Below are positions 14,905 to 23,387 of a stretch of 64,000 nt of DNA, piece by piece (the first letter of the stretch is position 1; each line of letters starts with the position of its first letter). Under the pieces are notes generated by a model that saw nothing but the letters and a program-made list of their open reading frames with translations, had not been told where the DNA came from and made no database searches. This DNA is from DASUPK01 sp963815045 (GTDB lineage: Bacteria > Actinomycetota > Thermoleophilia > Solirubrobacterales > 70-9): the NCBI GenBank assembly GCA_963815045.1, contig CAWFET010000001.1, positions 124,001 to 188,000 on the forward strand, written 5' to 3'. Both the position numbers and the translations under genes were made by a program.

Positions 14905-15738
14905 ATGTCCCGCCACGGCGACATCACGGTCGTGATCCCCTGCTTCAACCACGGGCGCTTCCTGCTCGAGTCGGTCGACCGCGCCCTGGGCCAGGACGGC
15001 GGCCCGCCCCGCGTGATCGTGGTCGACGATGGCTCCACCGATGCCGAGACGGAGCGGGCGCTCGCCGAGCTGCCCGAGGAGGTCGAGTTGATCCGCCAGC
15101 AGAACGCCGGCGTCGCGGCCGCCCGGAACGCGGGCTTCGAGGCGTCGGACTCCGAGCTGCTCCTGATGGTCGACGCCGATGACCGCCTCACCGCCGATGC
15201 CCTCGACACGCTCCGCCCGCCTCTCGAGGCCAATCCGGACGTGGGCTACTGCTACGGGCTGATGAAGCTGATCGGGGCCTGGTCCGGCGTCCTGCGCTTC
15301 CCCGACTTCGACCCCTACATCCTCCTGCACCGCTCGATCGCCGGCGCTCAGCTCGGACTGGTCCGGCGACGGTGCTGGGAGGACGCGGGCGGCTTCGACC
15401 CGGCGATCGACGGCTACGAGGACTGGGACTTCTGCCTGAGCGCGCTGGAGAAGGGCTGGCGCGGCCTCCAGATCGACCAGGTGACGCACGAGTACCGCAA
15501 GCACGAGCGCTCCGGAGAGGAGGGCCATCGCCGCCAGTACCGGCACATCTACCGCCAGCTGCGCGCCAAGCACGCGGAGCTGTTCGCCCGGCGCCCGGAG
15601 TTTGCCCGCGAGACACCGCTCGGGCCGCTCCACCGTCTCGTCTACCGGACGTACTTCGCCTGGCGCCCCGTGCCGGCGAAGCTCGAGAAGGCCCTCTACC
15701 GCAACGTCGTCTTCCGGAGGCGAACCGCCGCCCAGTAG
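14905..15738 (+). CDS. Family 2 glycosyltransferase
   Basis: A 277-residue GT2: ITVVIPCFNHGRFL, VIVVDDGSTDAETE, QNAGVAAARNAGFEAS, LLMVDADDRL (DxD), and GYEDWDFCLSALEKGW as the acceptor-side motif. There are no membrane segments, so it is a cytoplasmic or peripheral enzyme that adds one sugar from a nucleotide donor. Donor and acceptor cannot be read from the sequence. It stands alone on the plus strand between minus-strand genes. TACTCT 8 bases upstream marks the start. Confidence 0.85.
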   Translation: MSRHGDITVVIPCFNHGRFLLESVDRALGQDGGPPRVIVVDDGSTDAETERALAELPEEVELIRQQNAGVAAARNAGFEASDSELLLMVDADDRLTADALDTLRPPLEANPDVGYCYGLMKLIGAWSGVLRFPDFDPYILLHRSIAGAQLGLVRRRCWEDAGGFDPAIDGYEDWDFCLSALEKGWRGLQIDQVTHEYRKHERSGEEGHRRQYRHIYRQLRAKHAELFARRPEFARETPLGPLHRLVYRTYFAWRPVPAKLEKALYRNVVFRRRTAAQ

Positions 15739-15793
15739 TCACAGACGAGCCCTCCATTTCGTCCCCTGAGTGAGAGCGACGAAAGGAGCCGTC

Positions 15794-16108
15794 ATGAACA
15801 TCGACCCGAAGGCACGCGAGCGGGCGGAGATCGTCGAGGAGTACTCCAAGTGGGGCGTGGGCGCCGGGATCCTCGTGGTGGCGCTCGCACCGCTCGCGAT
15901 CCCGATCCTGGTCCTCACCCTCGCCACCCTGGTCCTCCTGGCGGTGCCGGCGATCCCACTCGTGCTGATCGCCGGGCTCGTCTACCTGCCCGTCAGGGCC
16001 GTTCGCGGCCTGCGTGCGCGCCGCAGGGCCCTACGCGGCGGCGCGGCAGAGGAAGAGGTGCTCGTCGGGGTCGAGCTCGCACCGGCTCACCACCGTCTCG
16101 TCGAATAG
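15794..16108 (+). CDS. Small membrane protein of unknown function
   Basis: A 104-residue protein starting MNIDPKARERAEIVEEYSKW, with two hydrophobic segments (ILVVALAPLAIPILVLTL and LVLLAVPAIPLVLIAGLVYL) and a basic stretch RAVRGLRARRRALRG. GAAAGGAG is a good ribosome site 7 bases before ATG 15794. The last 26 codons (from about GGAAEEEV) lie antisense to the 3' end of the convergent methyltransferase gene, an overlap of 78 bases. No family recognised. Confidence 0.6.
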   Translation: MNIDPKARERAEIVEEYSKWGVGAGILVVALAPLAIPILVLTLATLVLLAVPAIPLVLIAGLVYLPVRAVRGLRARRRALRGGAAEEEVLVGVELAPAHHRLVE

Positions 16109-16852
16109 CTCCGCCGACGTACGGTCCTCGACCTCGAAGCCGGCCTCTCGGAGGCGGTCGGCCAGATCCGCGCCGTAGATGCGGACGTGATCCTGCTGGC
16201 CGAAGGCGACCATCCGGCCGAGCGGAGAGGTGACCCGGGGGTCCTCGTAGGTGGCGACCGCCGGGCGATACGGCGTCAGCACCAGGGTCAGGCCGCCGGG
16301 AACCAGAACCCGGTGGAGCTCCGACATCGCCGCATGGTCATCGGGGACGTGCTCGAGCACGTGGCTGCAGAGGATCAGGTCGAAGGAGTCGTCCGGGAGG
16401 TCCATCCGCGTGATGTCCAGCGCGAGGTCCGCGGGGGCGTAGAGGTCGGCGGTCGTCCGCTCGATCTCGGGCAGCCGGGCGAAGACGGGGTCGAACAGCG
16501 GCTCGGGGGCGAAGTGGAGGAGCCGCCGCCCGGTCAGCCGGCCGCGGGCGAGCAGCAGGGCGATCGCGCGATGGCGCGGATGGGAGCGGCAGCGCGGGCA
16601 GATGCCGCCGAAGCCGGCGAGCCGGCGCTGCGACATCCGCTTGAAGTGACCGCCGCAGCAGGGGCACTCGCTGCCCTCGCCGCGAAGCAGCCGCGCGCTG
16701 ATCCGGCCGTTCAGCTCCGCGGCGCCGTACATCACGCGAGCGAGCCGGTGGTGACGCAGGACCCACTCGATCCCCTCAGCGAGCCAGACGGCGATCCGCA
16801 GCCGCAGCGACGGACCTTCGAACACAGGCCCCCCTCGGGGAGCGTCAGCCAC
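16031..16852 (-). CDS. Class I SAM-dependent methyltransferase with zinc-ribbon-like segment
   Basis: A 273-residue protein. An N-terminal helical region is followed by a Cys4 segment (SECPCCGGHFK and GICPRCRSHPRHR), then a methyltransferase-11-type domain: LHFAPEPLFDPVFAR, DLALDITRMDLPDDSFDLI, SHVLEHVPDDHAAMSELHRV and LVPGGLTLVLTPY. The G-rich motif I is replaced by the AFEP-like HFAPEP form seen in similar proteins of polysaccharide clusters. Likely substrate: a sugar or sugar-lipid (inference). Its 5' end overlaps the upstream GT2 gene by 8 bases, suggesting coupled translation. Its 3' end overlaps the small membrane protein gene. Confidence 0.8.
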   Translation of the reverse strand: MADAPRGGPVFEGPSLRLRIAVWLAEGIEWVLRHHRLARVMYGAAELNGRISARLLRGEGSECPCCGGHFKRMSQRRLAGFGGICPRCRSHPRHRAIALLLARGRLTGRRLLHFAPEPLFDPVFARLPEIERTTADLYAPADLALDITRMDLPDDSFDLILCSHVLEHVPDDHAAMSELHRVLVPGGLTLVLTPYRPAVATYEDPRVTSPLGRMVAFGQQDHVRIYGADLADRLREAGFEVEDRTSAELFDETVVSRCELDPDEHLFLCRAAA

Positions 16853-17645
16853 GCGCGCCGATCTTCCGCAGCAGCTTGACGACGCCGCGCGGCTCGGGGT
16901 GAGGCCAGGAGGAGATCCGCGGCAGAATCGCCCGTCGCGCCCCCTCGTACCCGCGCATGATCCCCCGCTGCACCGGGTTCCGCGCCCACTTCAGGCGGAT
17001 CGCCTTCGCCTCGTTGAGCTGGACCCAGACGTCGGTGGTCGTCTTGCTGGTCGGGTGGTAGCGGAAGTTGAGGACCGGCTCGTCGATCCTCTCCACGCGA
17101 GCCCCGCGCAGCAGCCGCAGGTAGAAGTCGTAGTCGGCGGCGTCGACGTAGGCCTCGTTCAGCGACGGGGCCTGCTCCATCAGCTCCCGGCGCCAGATGA
17201 TCGTCGGGGTGGTCACGAACTGGCCGAAGTAGAGGTAGCGGCGCCAGCTGAACTTCGGCGGCACGAGGGTGCGAAAGGTCTCGCCGTGCTCATCGACGTA
17301 GTTGACCGCGCCGAAGATCGCGCCGAGCCCGGGGTCGCGCTCGAAGCGCTCGAGAGCCCGGTCGACCACCGCGGGGATGTAGGCGTCGTCCGCGTTGACC
17401 CAGGCCAGCAGATCGCCCCGCGCCATCGCGAGCCCCTTGTTGACGGCGTTGGTCTGCCCCGAGTCCGGCTCGGAGATCCAGCTCAGATGCGGATCCTCGC
17501 GCCCCTCCAGCAGCTCGACCGTCCCGTCGCTCGAGCTCCCGTCGACGACGATGTGCTCGTGGGGGGTACGCAGTGCCGCCACGCTGTCGAGCGTCTCGGG
17601 CAGGTAGCGGGCCATGTTGTAGGTGGGTGTGACTACGGAGAGCAT
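16845..17645 (-). CDS. Family 2 glycosyltransferase
   Basis: A GT2 of 266 residues from ATG 17645: MLSVVTPTYNMARYLPETLD, HIVVDGSSSDGTVELL, DSGQTNAVNKGLAMARG, LAWVNADDAYIP (the DD metal site), and YVDAADYDFYLRLLRGARV. This arrangement (DGxSxDGT, SGQxxAxNKG, NxDD) is typical of WcaA/PssE-like enzymes acting in exopolysaccharide synthesis. A longer in-frame start at 17696 would overlap the divergent rmlC gene and is less likely. Soluble; donor unknown. Co-directional with, and overlapping, the methyltransferase gene that follows. Confidence 0.85.
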   Translation of the reverse strand: MLSVVTPTYNMARYLPETLDSVAALRTPHEHIVVDGSSSDGTVELLEGREDPHLSWISEPDSGQTNAVNKGLAMARGDLLAWVNADDAYIPAVVDRALERFERDPGLGAIFGAVNYVDEHGETFRTLVPPKFSWRRYLYFGQFVTTPTIIWRRELMEQAPSLNEAYVDAADYDFYLRLLRGARVERIDEPVLNFRYHPTSKTTTDVWVQLNEAKAIRLKWARNPVQRGIMRGYEGARRAILPRISSWPHPEPRGVVKLLRKIGARG

Positions 17646-17694
17646 CGGGCGGCCGCAGGTTAGCCGCCACCGAGATGGCATCATTCCCGCCCCC

Positions 17695-18246
17695 ATGGAG
17701 GTGCTGCCGACACGGCTCGAGGGCCCGATCCTGCTGCAACCGAAGGTCTTTCGCGACGAGCGAGGGTTCTTCCACGAGACCTACCGCCGCAACGCCTTCG
17801 AGGAGCTCGGCATCGCCGACGAATGGGTGCAGGACAACCACTCGCGCTCTGGGCGAGGGATCGTCCGAGGGATGCACTTCCAACCCGGGATGGCCAAGCA
17901 CGTCCGCTGCGGCCGCGGCGAGATCGTCGACGTCCTCGTGGACATCAGGAGGGGCTCGCCGACCTTCGGGGAGTGGGAGGCGTTCACCCTCAACGACGAG
18001 AACCTCCGACAGCTCTATTGCCCGAACGGCTTCGCGCACGGCTTCTGCGTCACGAGCGAGGTCGCGGACGTGATCTACATGTGCTCGGACTACTACGACC
18101 CGTCGACCGAGGCCGGCATCTCCTACCGGGACCCCGACATCGGCATCGAGTGGCCGGACCTTGAGCTGACTCCGTCGGAGAGGGACGCGGGGGCTCCGCT
18201 CCTCAAGGATGTGGAGAGTCAGCTCCCCTTCGCCTACGAGGGCTAG
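17695..18246 (+). CDS. rmlC: dTDP-4-dehydrorhamnose 3,5-epimerase family protein
   Basis: A 183-residue cupin of the RmlC family: LLQPKVFRDERGFFHETY, EWVQDNHSRSGRGIVRGMHF, KHVRCGRGEIVDVLVDIRRG and LYCPNGFAHGFCV, with the catalytic His in RGMHF and the usual NGFAHGF. It epimerises C3 and C5 of dTDP-4-dehydro-6-deoxyglucose on the way to dTDP-rhamnose or related sugars. RmlA, RmlB and RmlD are not in this window. Because the flanking epimerases look CDP- or GDP-sugar specific, the natural substrate may differ. It ends overlapping the convergent GT2 gene by 44 bases. Confidence 0.88.
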   Translation: MEVLPTRLEGPILLQPKVFRDERGFFHETYRRNAFEELGIADEWVQDNHSRSGRGIVRGMHFQPGMAKHVRCGRGEIVDVLVDIRRGSPTFGEWEAFTLNDENLRQLYCPNGFAHGFCVTSEVADVIYMCSDYYDPSTEAGISYRDPDIGIEWPDLELTPSERDAGAPLLKDVESQLPFAYEG

Positions 18247-19057
18247 AGCCGTTCGCCTGCTCGCCGCGGCTGCGCAGCCCGGGCCGCAGGCGGCCGACGT
18301 GCCGGCGTGAGCCCGAATCGGCGCCCGGCCGCATGTAGTCCCCGCGGCTCATGTACCGCTCGAGGAACACGTAGAGCACGATGAACAGGTAGCGGCTGCC
18401 CATCTCCCGCAGGTCGAGCTTCGAGGTGCCCTCGCTTCTTCCGTGCCATGAGATCGCGACGACGCCGTAGCTGTGGCCCCGGACGATCGCCTTCAGGGGC
18501 ATCTCCACCGTCAGGTTGAACTGGTTGGCCAACAGCGGCTGGATGGTCTCGATCACCTCGCGCCGATAGGCCTTGAAGGCGTTGGTGGTGTCGTCGTAGC
18601 CGTGACGAAAGAGCGCCCGGATCCCCCAGTTGAAGAGCCGGTTGAGGATCAGCTTGAAGCCCGGGTAGTCGCTGACCCGGCCGCGGCCACCCATGAACCG
18701 CGATCCGAAGGCGCAGTCGAAGCCGTCCTCCAGGACCTCGTGGTAGCGGACGAGGTCCGCGGGGTCATCGGAGCCGTCGGCCATCATGATCGCGACGGCG
18801 TCCCCCTTGTAGAGGTCGAGGCCGGCCCGCACCGTGAGCCCGAAGCCGCGGCTGTAGTGCGAGCGGTGGCAGTGGACCCGATCGTTCGACTCGGCGATCT
18901 GGTCCACCACGGCGCTGGTGCCGTCGACGCTGGCGTCGTCGATGACCAGGATCTCGTGATCGATTCCGGCCTCTGAGAGCGCCTCCGTCGTGGTCCGCAC
19001 GCAGGCGGCGATCGAGCCGGCCTCGTTGCGGGCTGGGATCACGACCGAGAGCTTCAT
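18203..19057 (-). CDS. DPM1-like family 2 glycosyltransferase
   Basis: A 284-residue GT2: MKLSVVIPARNEAGSIAACV, ILVIDDASVDGTSAVV, SRGFGLTVRAGLDL, AVAIMMADGSDDPADLVRY, and the DDTTNAFKAYRREV plus NLTVEMPLKAIVRG region. It most resembles polyprenyl-phosphate mannosyl or glucosyltransferases without membrane domains. A C-terminal Arg-rich tail (SGSRRHVGRLRPGLRSRGEQ) is encoded partly antisense to rmlC. It follows the epimerase gene with an ATGA-like overlap (19054-19057), so the 21209-to-18203 genes form one operon. Confidence 0.85.
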   Translation of the reverse strand: MKLSVVIPARNEAGSIAACVRTTTEALSEAGIDHEILVIDDASVDGTSAVVDQIAESNDRVHCHRSHYSRGFGLTVRAGLDLYKGDAVAIMMADGSDDPADLVRYHEVLEDGFDCAFGSRFMGGRGRVSDYPGFKLILNRLFNWGIRALFRHGYDDTTNAFKAYRREVIETIQPLLANQFNLTVEMPLKAIVRGHSYGVVAISWHGRSEGTSKLDLREMGSRYLFIVLYVFLERYMSRGDYMRPGADSGSRRHVGRLRPGLRSRGEQANGSSPRRRRGADSPHP

Positions 19058-20127
19058 ACCGGTGCGCTCGCCCAGCGCTCGGCGTTGACGTCGTGGATCT
19101 GCTGGAGGATCGACTCGATCCCCTGGGTCAGCTTCCAGCCGGGGTAGTCGCGGCGGAACTCCTCCAGGTCGCTGATCCACCAGCGGTGGTCGCCGATCCG
19201 GGCGTCCGGGCTGAGCTCCCAGTCGAGCTCGCGGCCGGCGATCCGCTCGCAGGCCTCGATGGCCTCGAGCATCGAGCAGTTCGATTCCCGGCCCCCGCCC
19301 ATGTTGTAGACCGCGGCCGCCCGCGGTGATCGATGGAACTCGAGAAAGGCCTCGGCCAGGTCCGAGGCGGCGATGTTGTCCCTCACCTGCTTGCCCTCGT
19401 AGCCGTAGACCGTATAGCGCATGCCGGTGACCACGCACTTCATCAGGTAGGCGAGGAAGCCATGCAGCCGCGCCCCGGCGTGCGAGGGCCCGGTGATGCA
19501 GCCGCAGCGCAGGCAGACGGTCGGCATGTCGAAGTAGCGCCCATATTCCTGGACGAGCAGGTCCGCCGCCGCCTTGGAGACGCCGAAGAGGGAATGGGTG
19601 GAGCGGTCGATCGACATCGAGGTGTCGATCCCGCCGTAGTAGCGATGGTCCTCGGGCAGCTCCAGTCGGGAACCCAGGTCCTCGAGGGGCAGATCGTTGG
19701 GGGTGTCGCCGTAGACCTTGTTCGTCGACATGAAGACGAAGGTCGCGTCGGGCTTGGCCGTGCGGGTCGCCTCGAGGACATTGAGGGTCCCGATGGCGTT
19801 GACGCCGAAGTCGGTGTGCGGCTCGCGGGCGGCCCAGTCATGGGAAGGCTGGGCGGCGGCGTGGATCACCAGCTCGAGGCCGGAGGCGTTCTCCTCGAAG
19901 ACCCGGAGCACGGCATCGCGGTCCCGGACGTCGGCATCGATCCCCCTGAACTCCGGATATGAGCGCACGAGCTCCTCTGTCACGTGCGCGGTCGAGGCCT
20001 CCGCTCCGAAGAACTGGGCCCGCATGTCGTTCTCCAGGCCGATCACCTCCCAGCCGCTCTCGACCAGGCGCCGGACCGAGTCCGATCCGACGAGGCCGCC
20101 GGATCCGGTGACGATCGCGAGCGGCAT
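19054..20127 (-). CDS. NAD-dependent epimerase, CDP-paratose 2-epimerase-like
   Basis: A 357-residue extended SDR. Rossmann motif VTGSGGLVGSDSVRRLV, then VIHAAAQPSHDWAAREP, FMSTNKVYGDTPNDLP, the long insert HRYYGGIDTSMSIDRSTHSL that is characteristic of CDP-paratose 2-epimerase (RfbE/tyvelose epimerase), SKAAADLLVQEYGRYF and RCGCITGPSHAGARLHGF. Catalysis uses the usual Ser/Tyr/Lys set; the Tyr-like position is replaced within the HSLFGVSKAAAD context, as in this subfamily. It would invert C2 of a CDP-3,6-dideoxyhexose or a similar sugar. No CDP-sugar synthesis genes are visible here, so the exact substrate is open. It overlaps the upstream epimerase gene (TGATG). Confidence 0.78.
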   Translation of the reverse strand: MPLAIVTGSGGLVGSDSVRRLVESGWEVIGLENDMRAQFFGAEASTAHVTEELVRSYPEFRGIDADVRDRDAVLRVFEENASGLELVIHAAAQPSHDWAAREPHTDFGVNAIGTLNVLEATRTAKPDATFVFMSTNKVYGDTPNDLPLEDLGSRLELPEDHRYYGGIDTSMSIDRSTHSLFGVSKAAADLLVQEYGRYFDMPTVCLRCGCITGPSHAGARLHGFLAYLMKCVVTGMRYTVYGYEGKQVRDNIAASDLAEAFLEFHRSPRAAAVYNMGGGRESNCSMLEAIEACERIAGRELDWELSPDARIGDHRWWISDLEEFRRDYPGWKLTQGIESILQQIHDVNAERWASAPV

Positions 20128-21209
20128 CAGCTCACCCGCGCCGCGTCCAGCCCGAGGGCGCCCGACAGGCTCGCCTCGTTCTCGGCGGTCCAGCGATGGA
20201 TGTCGGACAGGATCTGCCGGGGATCGCGACCGGGCCGCCAGGCCGTGCGCTCGAAGAGCCGCGCGCAGTCGGCGAGGAAGATTGGGACGTCCCCCGGCCG
20301 GGTCTCGGGCACGCTCTCGATGGGGACCTCGTTCCCGGTCAGCTCGCGGCAGATCTCTGTCGTCTCGACGAGCGAGAGGCTGTGCTCCCGCCCGCCGCCG
20401 ACGTTGCCGACGAAGCCGGCCCAGCCGTCCGGATCCAACAGCTGCTCGTCGATCAGGTCGACCAGGTCGTCGACGTGGAGGAGGTCGCGGACCTGCTTGC
20501 CGGTGCCCCCGAACCCGATGTAGCTGAGGGGCAGCCCGAAGTGATGGTGGAAGAGCCAGAAGGCGAAGACGCCCTGATCGACCTTCCCCATCTGCCAGGG
20601 GCCCGCGATCACGCCGCAGCGGTTGACGACCGCCGGCAGGCCGAACCCGTCGGCGTACTCGGCGATCAGCAGCTCCGCGGCGAGCTTCGTGGCGCCGTAG
20701 AGAGTGCGGGCGCCCTCGAGGGGAAAGTCCTCCGAGATCCCGGCGGGGGAGGCGCCGCGGATCCTCTGCTCGCCGGAGAGCTCGAACCGGGTCGGCTCCT
20801 CGTCGAGGGCGAGGTCGCGCTGCGCCTGGATCGGGTAGACGCGGCTGGTCGAGAGAAAGACGAGCTGGGCGTCGTCGCGCCGGGCGAGCTCGAGGCAGTT
20901 GTAGGCGCCCGTCAGGTTCGTGTGGACGGTGTAGGCGGTCTCGCCGTCCGTGCCGGCGAGCGCCGAGGGCTCCGCCGAGCATTCGATCAGGGCGTCGATC
21001 GGCTTGGTCTTCATCAGCTCGTCCGGGTCGCGGACGTCGCCCCTGGCGAAGCGGATCCCGGCGCCCTCGAGGCGCGGGACGTTGAGCTCGGATCCCCGCC
21101 GGTGCAGGTTGTCGTAGGCGACGATCTCCCAGTCGGGATGGCGGTCGTGCAGGGAGAGGGCGAGGCTGGCGCCTACGAAGCCCGCGCCGCCTGTGATCAG
21201 GACGCGCAT
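20127..21209 (-). CDS. NAD-dependent sugar epimerase/dehydratase (extended SDR)
   Basis: A 360-residue SDR starting MRVLITGGAGFVGASLALSL. Features: VAYDNLHRRGSELNVPRL, ALIECSAEPSALAG, VFLSTSRVYPIQAQ, TLYGATKLAAELLIAEYADG (YxxxK), RCGVIAGPWQMGKVDQG and HVDDLVDLIDEQLL. It resembles the CDP-paratose-epimerase-like gene that follows and is probably its partner in the same sugar pathway. The stop and the next start share TGATG, so translation is coupled. TAACCT lies 10 bases before the ATG. Substrate unresolved. Confidence 0.82.
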   Translation of the reverse strand: MRVLITGGAGFVGASLALSLHDRHPDWEIVAYDNLHRRGSELNVPRLEGAGIRFARGDVRDPDELMKTKPIDALIECSAEPSALAGTDGETAYTVHTNLTGAYNCLELARRDDAQLVFLSTSRVYPIQAQRDLALDEEPTRFELSGEQRIRGASPAGISEDFPLEGARTLYGATKLAAELLIAEYADGFGLPAVVNRCGVIAGPWQMGKVDQGVFAFWLFHHHFGLPLSYIGFGGTGKQVRDLLHVDDLVDLIDEQLLDPDGWAGFVGNVGGGREHSLSLVETTEICRELTGNEVPIESVPETRPGDVPIFLADCARLFERTAWRPGRDPRQILSDIHRWTAENEASLSGALGLDAARVS

Positions 21210-21249
21210 TCTCGGGGCGAGGTTAACCCCTGCTCTGGCGCGGAGGTGA

Positions 21250-22317
21250 ATGGCCTTCTTCTGCGACCATTCCGCGCCGGACGTGAATCCGAAGAAAGAC
21301 AAGCGCGCCCTGATCACAGGGATCTCCGGCCAGGACGGCTCCTATCTCGCCGAGCTCCTGCTGGAGAAGGACTACGAGGTCCACGGCATCGTGCGGCGCT
21401 CCTCGAGCTTCAACACCCACCGCATCGATCACCTCTACCACGACCCCCATGAACAGGGGGTCAGGTTGTTCACCCACTACGGCGACCTGACCGACTCGAG
21501 CGCGCTGGTCAAGCTGCTCTACGAGCTCCAGCCCGACGAGATCTACCACCTCGGGGCGCAGAGCCACGTCCGCGTCTCCTTCGACATCCCGGAGTACACC
21601 TTCGACGTCACCGGGGCGGGCACCATTCGCCTGCTCGAGGCCGTCCGCGAGTCCGGGGCCAGCCCGCGCTTCTATCAGGCGTCCTCCTCCGAGATGTTCG
21701 GCGCCGCGCCGCCGCCGCAGAACGAGTCGACGCCCTTCCACCCGCGCAGCCCCTACGGCGTGGCCAAGGTCGCGTCCTACTGGGCGACGGTCAACTACCG
21801 CGAGGCGTACGACATGTTCGCCGTCAACGGGATCCTCTTCAACCATGAGTCCCCGCGACGGGGCGAGACCTTCGTCACCCGCAAGATCACCCGGGCGGTC
21901 GCCAGGATCAAGGCCGGCCTGCAGGAGAAGCTCTTCCTCGGCAACCTCGACGCCCAGCGCGACTGGGGGTACGCGAAGGAGTACGTCGAGGCGATGTGGC
22001 TGATGCTCCAGGCCGACGAGCCCGACGACTTCGTGATCGCCACCGGCGAGACGCACACCGTCCGGGAGGCCGTCGACATCGCCTTCGCCCGTGCCGGACT
22101 CAACGCCGACGACCACGTCGAGATCGACCCGAAGTACTACCGGCCCTCCGAGGTCGACGTGCTGCTCGGGGACGCCTCCAAGGCGAAGGAGAGGCTCGGC
22201 TGGGAGCCGAAGGTCCGCTTCCGGGAGCTGGTCGAGCTGATGGTGGACGCCGACGTCGCCGAGCTCGAGGATCAGATGGCCGGCAAGGTCACTCGCTACT
22301 CACACGAAGGCGCCTAG
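21250..22317 (+). CDS. gmd: GDP-mannose 4,6-dehydratase
   Basis: A 355-residue SDR. It has KRALITGISGQDGSYLAELL, HGIVRRSSSFNTHRIDHLY, YHLGAQSHVRVSFDIPEYT, FYQASSSEMFG, SPYGVAKVASYWATVNYREAY (given here in part; the YxxxK is in PYGVAKV), GILFNHESPRRGETFVTRKI and RDWGYAKEYVEAMWLMLQ. It converts GDP-mannose to GDP-4-dehydro-6-deoxymannose, the precursor of GDP-fucose, GDP-rhamnose and GDP-perosamine. It usually uses bound NADP. ATG 21250 gives a 16-residue extension; GTG 21283 just before NPKKDKRALITG is an alternative. It is divergent from the epimerase operon. Confidence 0.92.
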   Translation: MAFFCDHSAPDVNPKKDKRALITGISGQDGSYLAELLLEKDYEVHGIVRRSSSFNTHRIDHLYHDPHEQGVRLFTHYGDLTDSSALVKLLYELQPDEIYHLGAQSHVRVSFDIPEYTFDVTGAGTIRLLEAVRESGASPRFYQASSSEMFGAAPPPQNESTPFHPRSPYGVAKVASYWATVNYREAYDMFAVNGILFNHESPRRGETFVTRKITRAVARIKAGLQEKLFLGNLDAQRDWGYAKEYVEAMWLMLQADEPDDFVIATGETHTVREAVDIAFARAGLNADDHVEIDPKYYRPSEVDVLLGDASKAKERLGWEPKVRFRELVELMVDADVAELEDQMAGKVTRYSHEGA

Positions 22318-22340
22318 TTCCGGCGAATCACCGCCGCCCG

Positions 22341-23369
22341 ATGATCCACGTCGATCAGCTGGCGGCAGGTTGGGAGGGGGAGTGGGACGACTTTCTGCGC
22401 CGCCGGCCGGACGGGGTCTTCGGCCACTCGATCGCGTACCGCAACCTGTTGGTCTCGGCGCTCGATTGCGAGCCCGAGTACCTGGTCGCCCGCGAGGGCG
22501 ACCAGGTCCGCGGCGTCCTGCCGGTCATGTGGTCGGTGGGCGAGGGCGGTCGGATCTGCAACTCGCTGCCGTACTACGGCAGCCCGGGCGGGCCGGTGAG
22601 CGCGGATCCGCGAGCCGCTCGCGCCCTGATCGATGCCTGGGACGAGCGCGCGTCGGATCCCGGCACCCTCGCCGCAACGATGATCGAGAACCCATTCGCG
22701 GAGGAAATCGGGCGGGAGCCGCTCCACGAGCTGACCGACGAGCGCATCAGCCAGTTCACCGTTCTGCCGCGAGGTGGCGGCGAGGAGGAGGTGAGTGCGC
22801 TGATCTCCCCCGAGGCCAGGTTCAACCTGCGCCGGGCGGCCCGGAGGGGGGTGATCATCGAGCACGACAACGACGCGCTCCCGGAGGTTCGCCGGATCCA
22901 CGAGGAGGTCATGGAGACCCATTCGACGCCCGCGAAGTCCCGGCGCTTCTTCGAGGCGATCCCGACCGAGCTCCGCGCCGGCGAGGATTTTGACATCTGG
23001 ATCGCCCGGGTCGCCGGAGAGGTGGCCGCCGCAATGCTGGTGATCCGCTTCAACGGGGTGAGCGAGTACTTCACCTCGGGCACGCGGGCGGGCTTCCGGT
23101 CGCATGACCCCCATGCCGCGCTCGTCTTCACCGCCCTGGTGCACGAGACGCGAAACGGGGCGCGGATCTGGAACTGGGGCGGCACCAGGCTGGGAATGGC
23201 CGGCGTCTTTCATTTCAAGAGGAAGTGGGGATCGCGGGAGCGCCGCTACCGCTACTTCGTCCGCCTCAACGATCAGTCGCTGCGCGAGTCTCCTGCGGAG
23301 ACGCTCCTGGCGCGGTTTCCCAACTTCTACGTGCTGCCCTTCTCGGCGCTCACCCCCGCTGTCTTCTGA
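22341..23369 (+). CDS. FemAB/GNAT-like N-acyltransferase
   Basis: A 342-residue protein with the double-GNAT layout of FemAB-like proteins in exopolysaccharide clusters: GVFGHSIAYRNLLVSALDCE, YLVAREGDQVRGVLPVMWS, SLPYYGSPGGPVS, then the second half with FNLRRAARRGVIIEHDND, VAAAMLVIRFNGVSEYFTSG and WNWGGTRLGMAGVFHFKRKW. Such proteins transfer an acyl or aminoacyl group to an amino sugar or peptidoglycan amino group. The neighbouring WecE-like aminotransferase would create a suitable amino sugar. Acyl donor unknown. Confidence 0.75.
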   Translation: MIHVDQLAAGWEGEWDDFLRRRPDGVFGHSIAYRNLLVSALDCEPEYLVAREGDQVRGVLPVMWSVGEGGRICNSLPYYGSPGGPVSADPRAARALIDAWDERASDPGTLAATMIENPFAEEIGREPLHELTDERISQFTVLPRGGGEEEVSALISPEARFNLRRAARRGVIIEHDNDALPEVRRIHEEVMETHSTPAKSRRFFEAIPTELRAGEDFDIWIARVAGEVAAAMLVIRFNGVSEYFTSGTRAGFRSHDPHAALVFTALVHETRNGARIWNWGGTRLGMAGVFHFKRKWGSRERRYRYFVRLNDQSLRESPAETLLARFPNFYVLPFSALTPAVF

Positions 23370-23387
23370 GGACCGCGATCGGGCATC

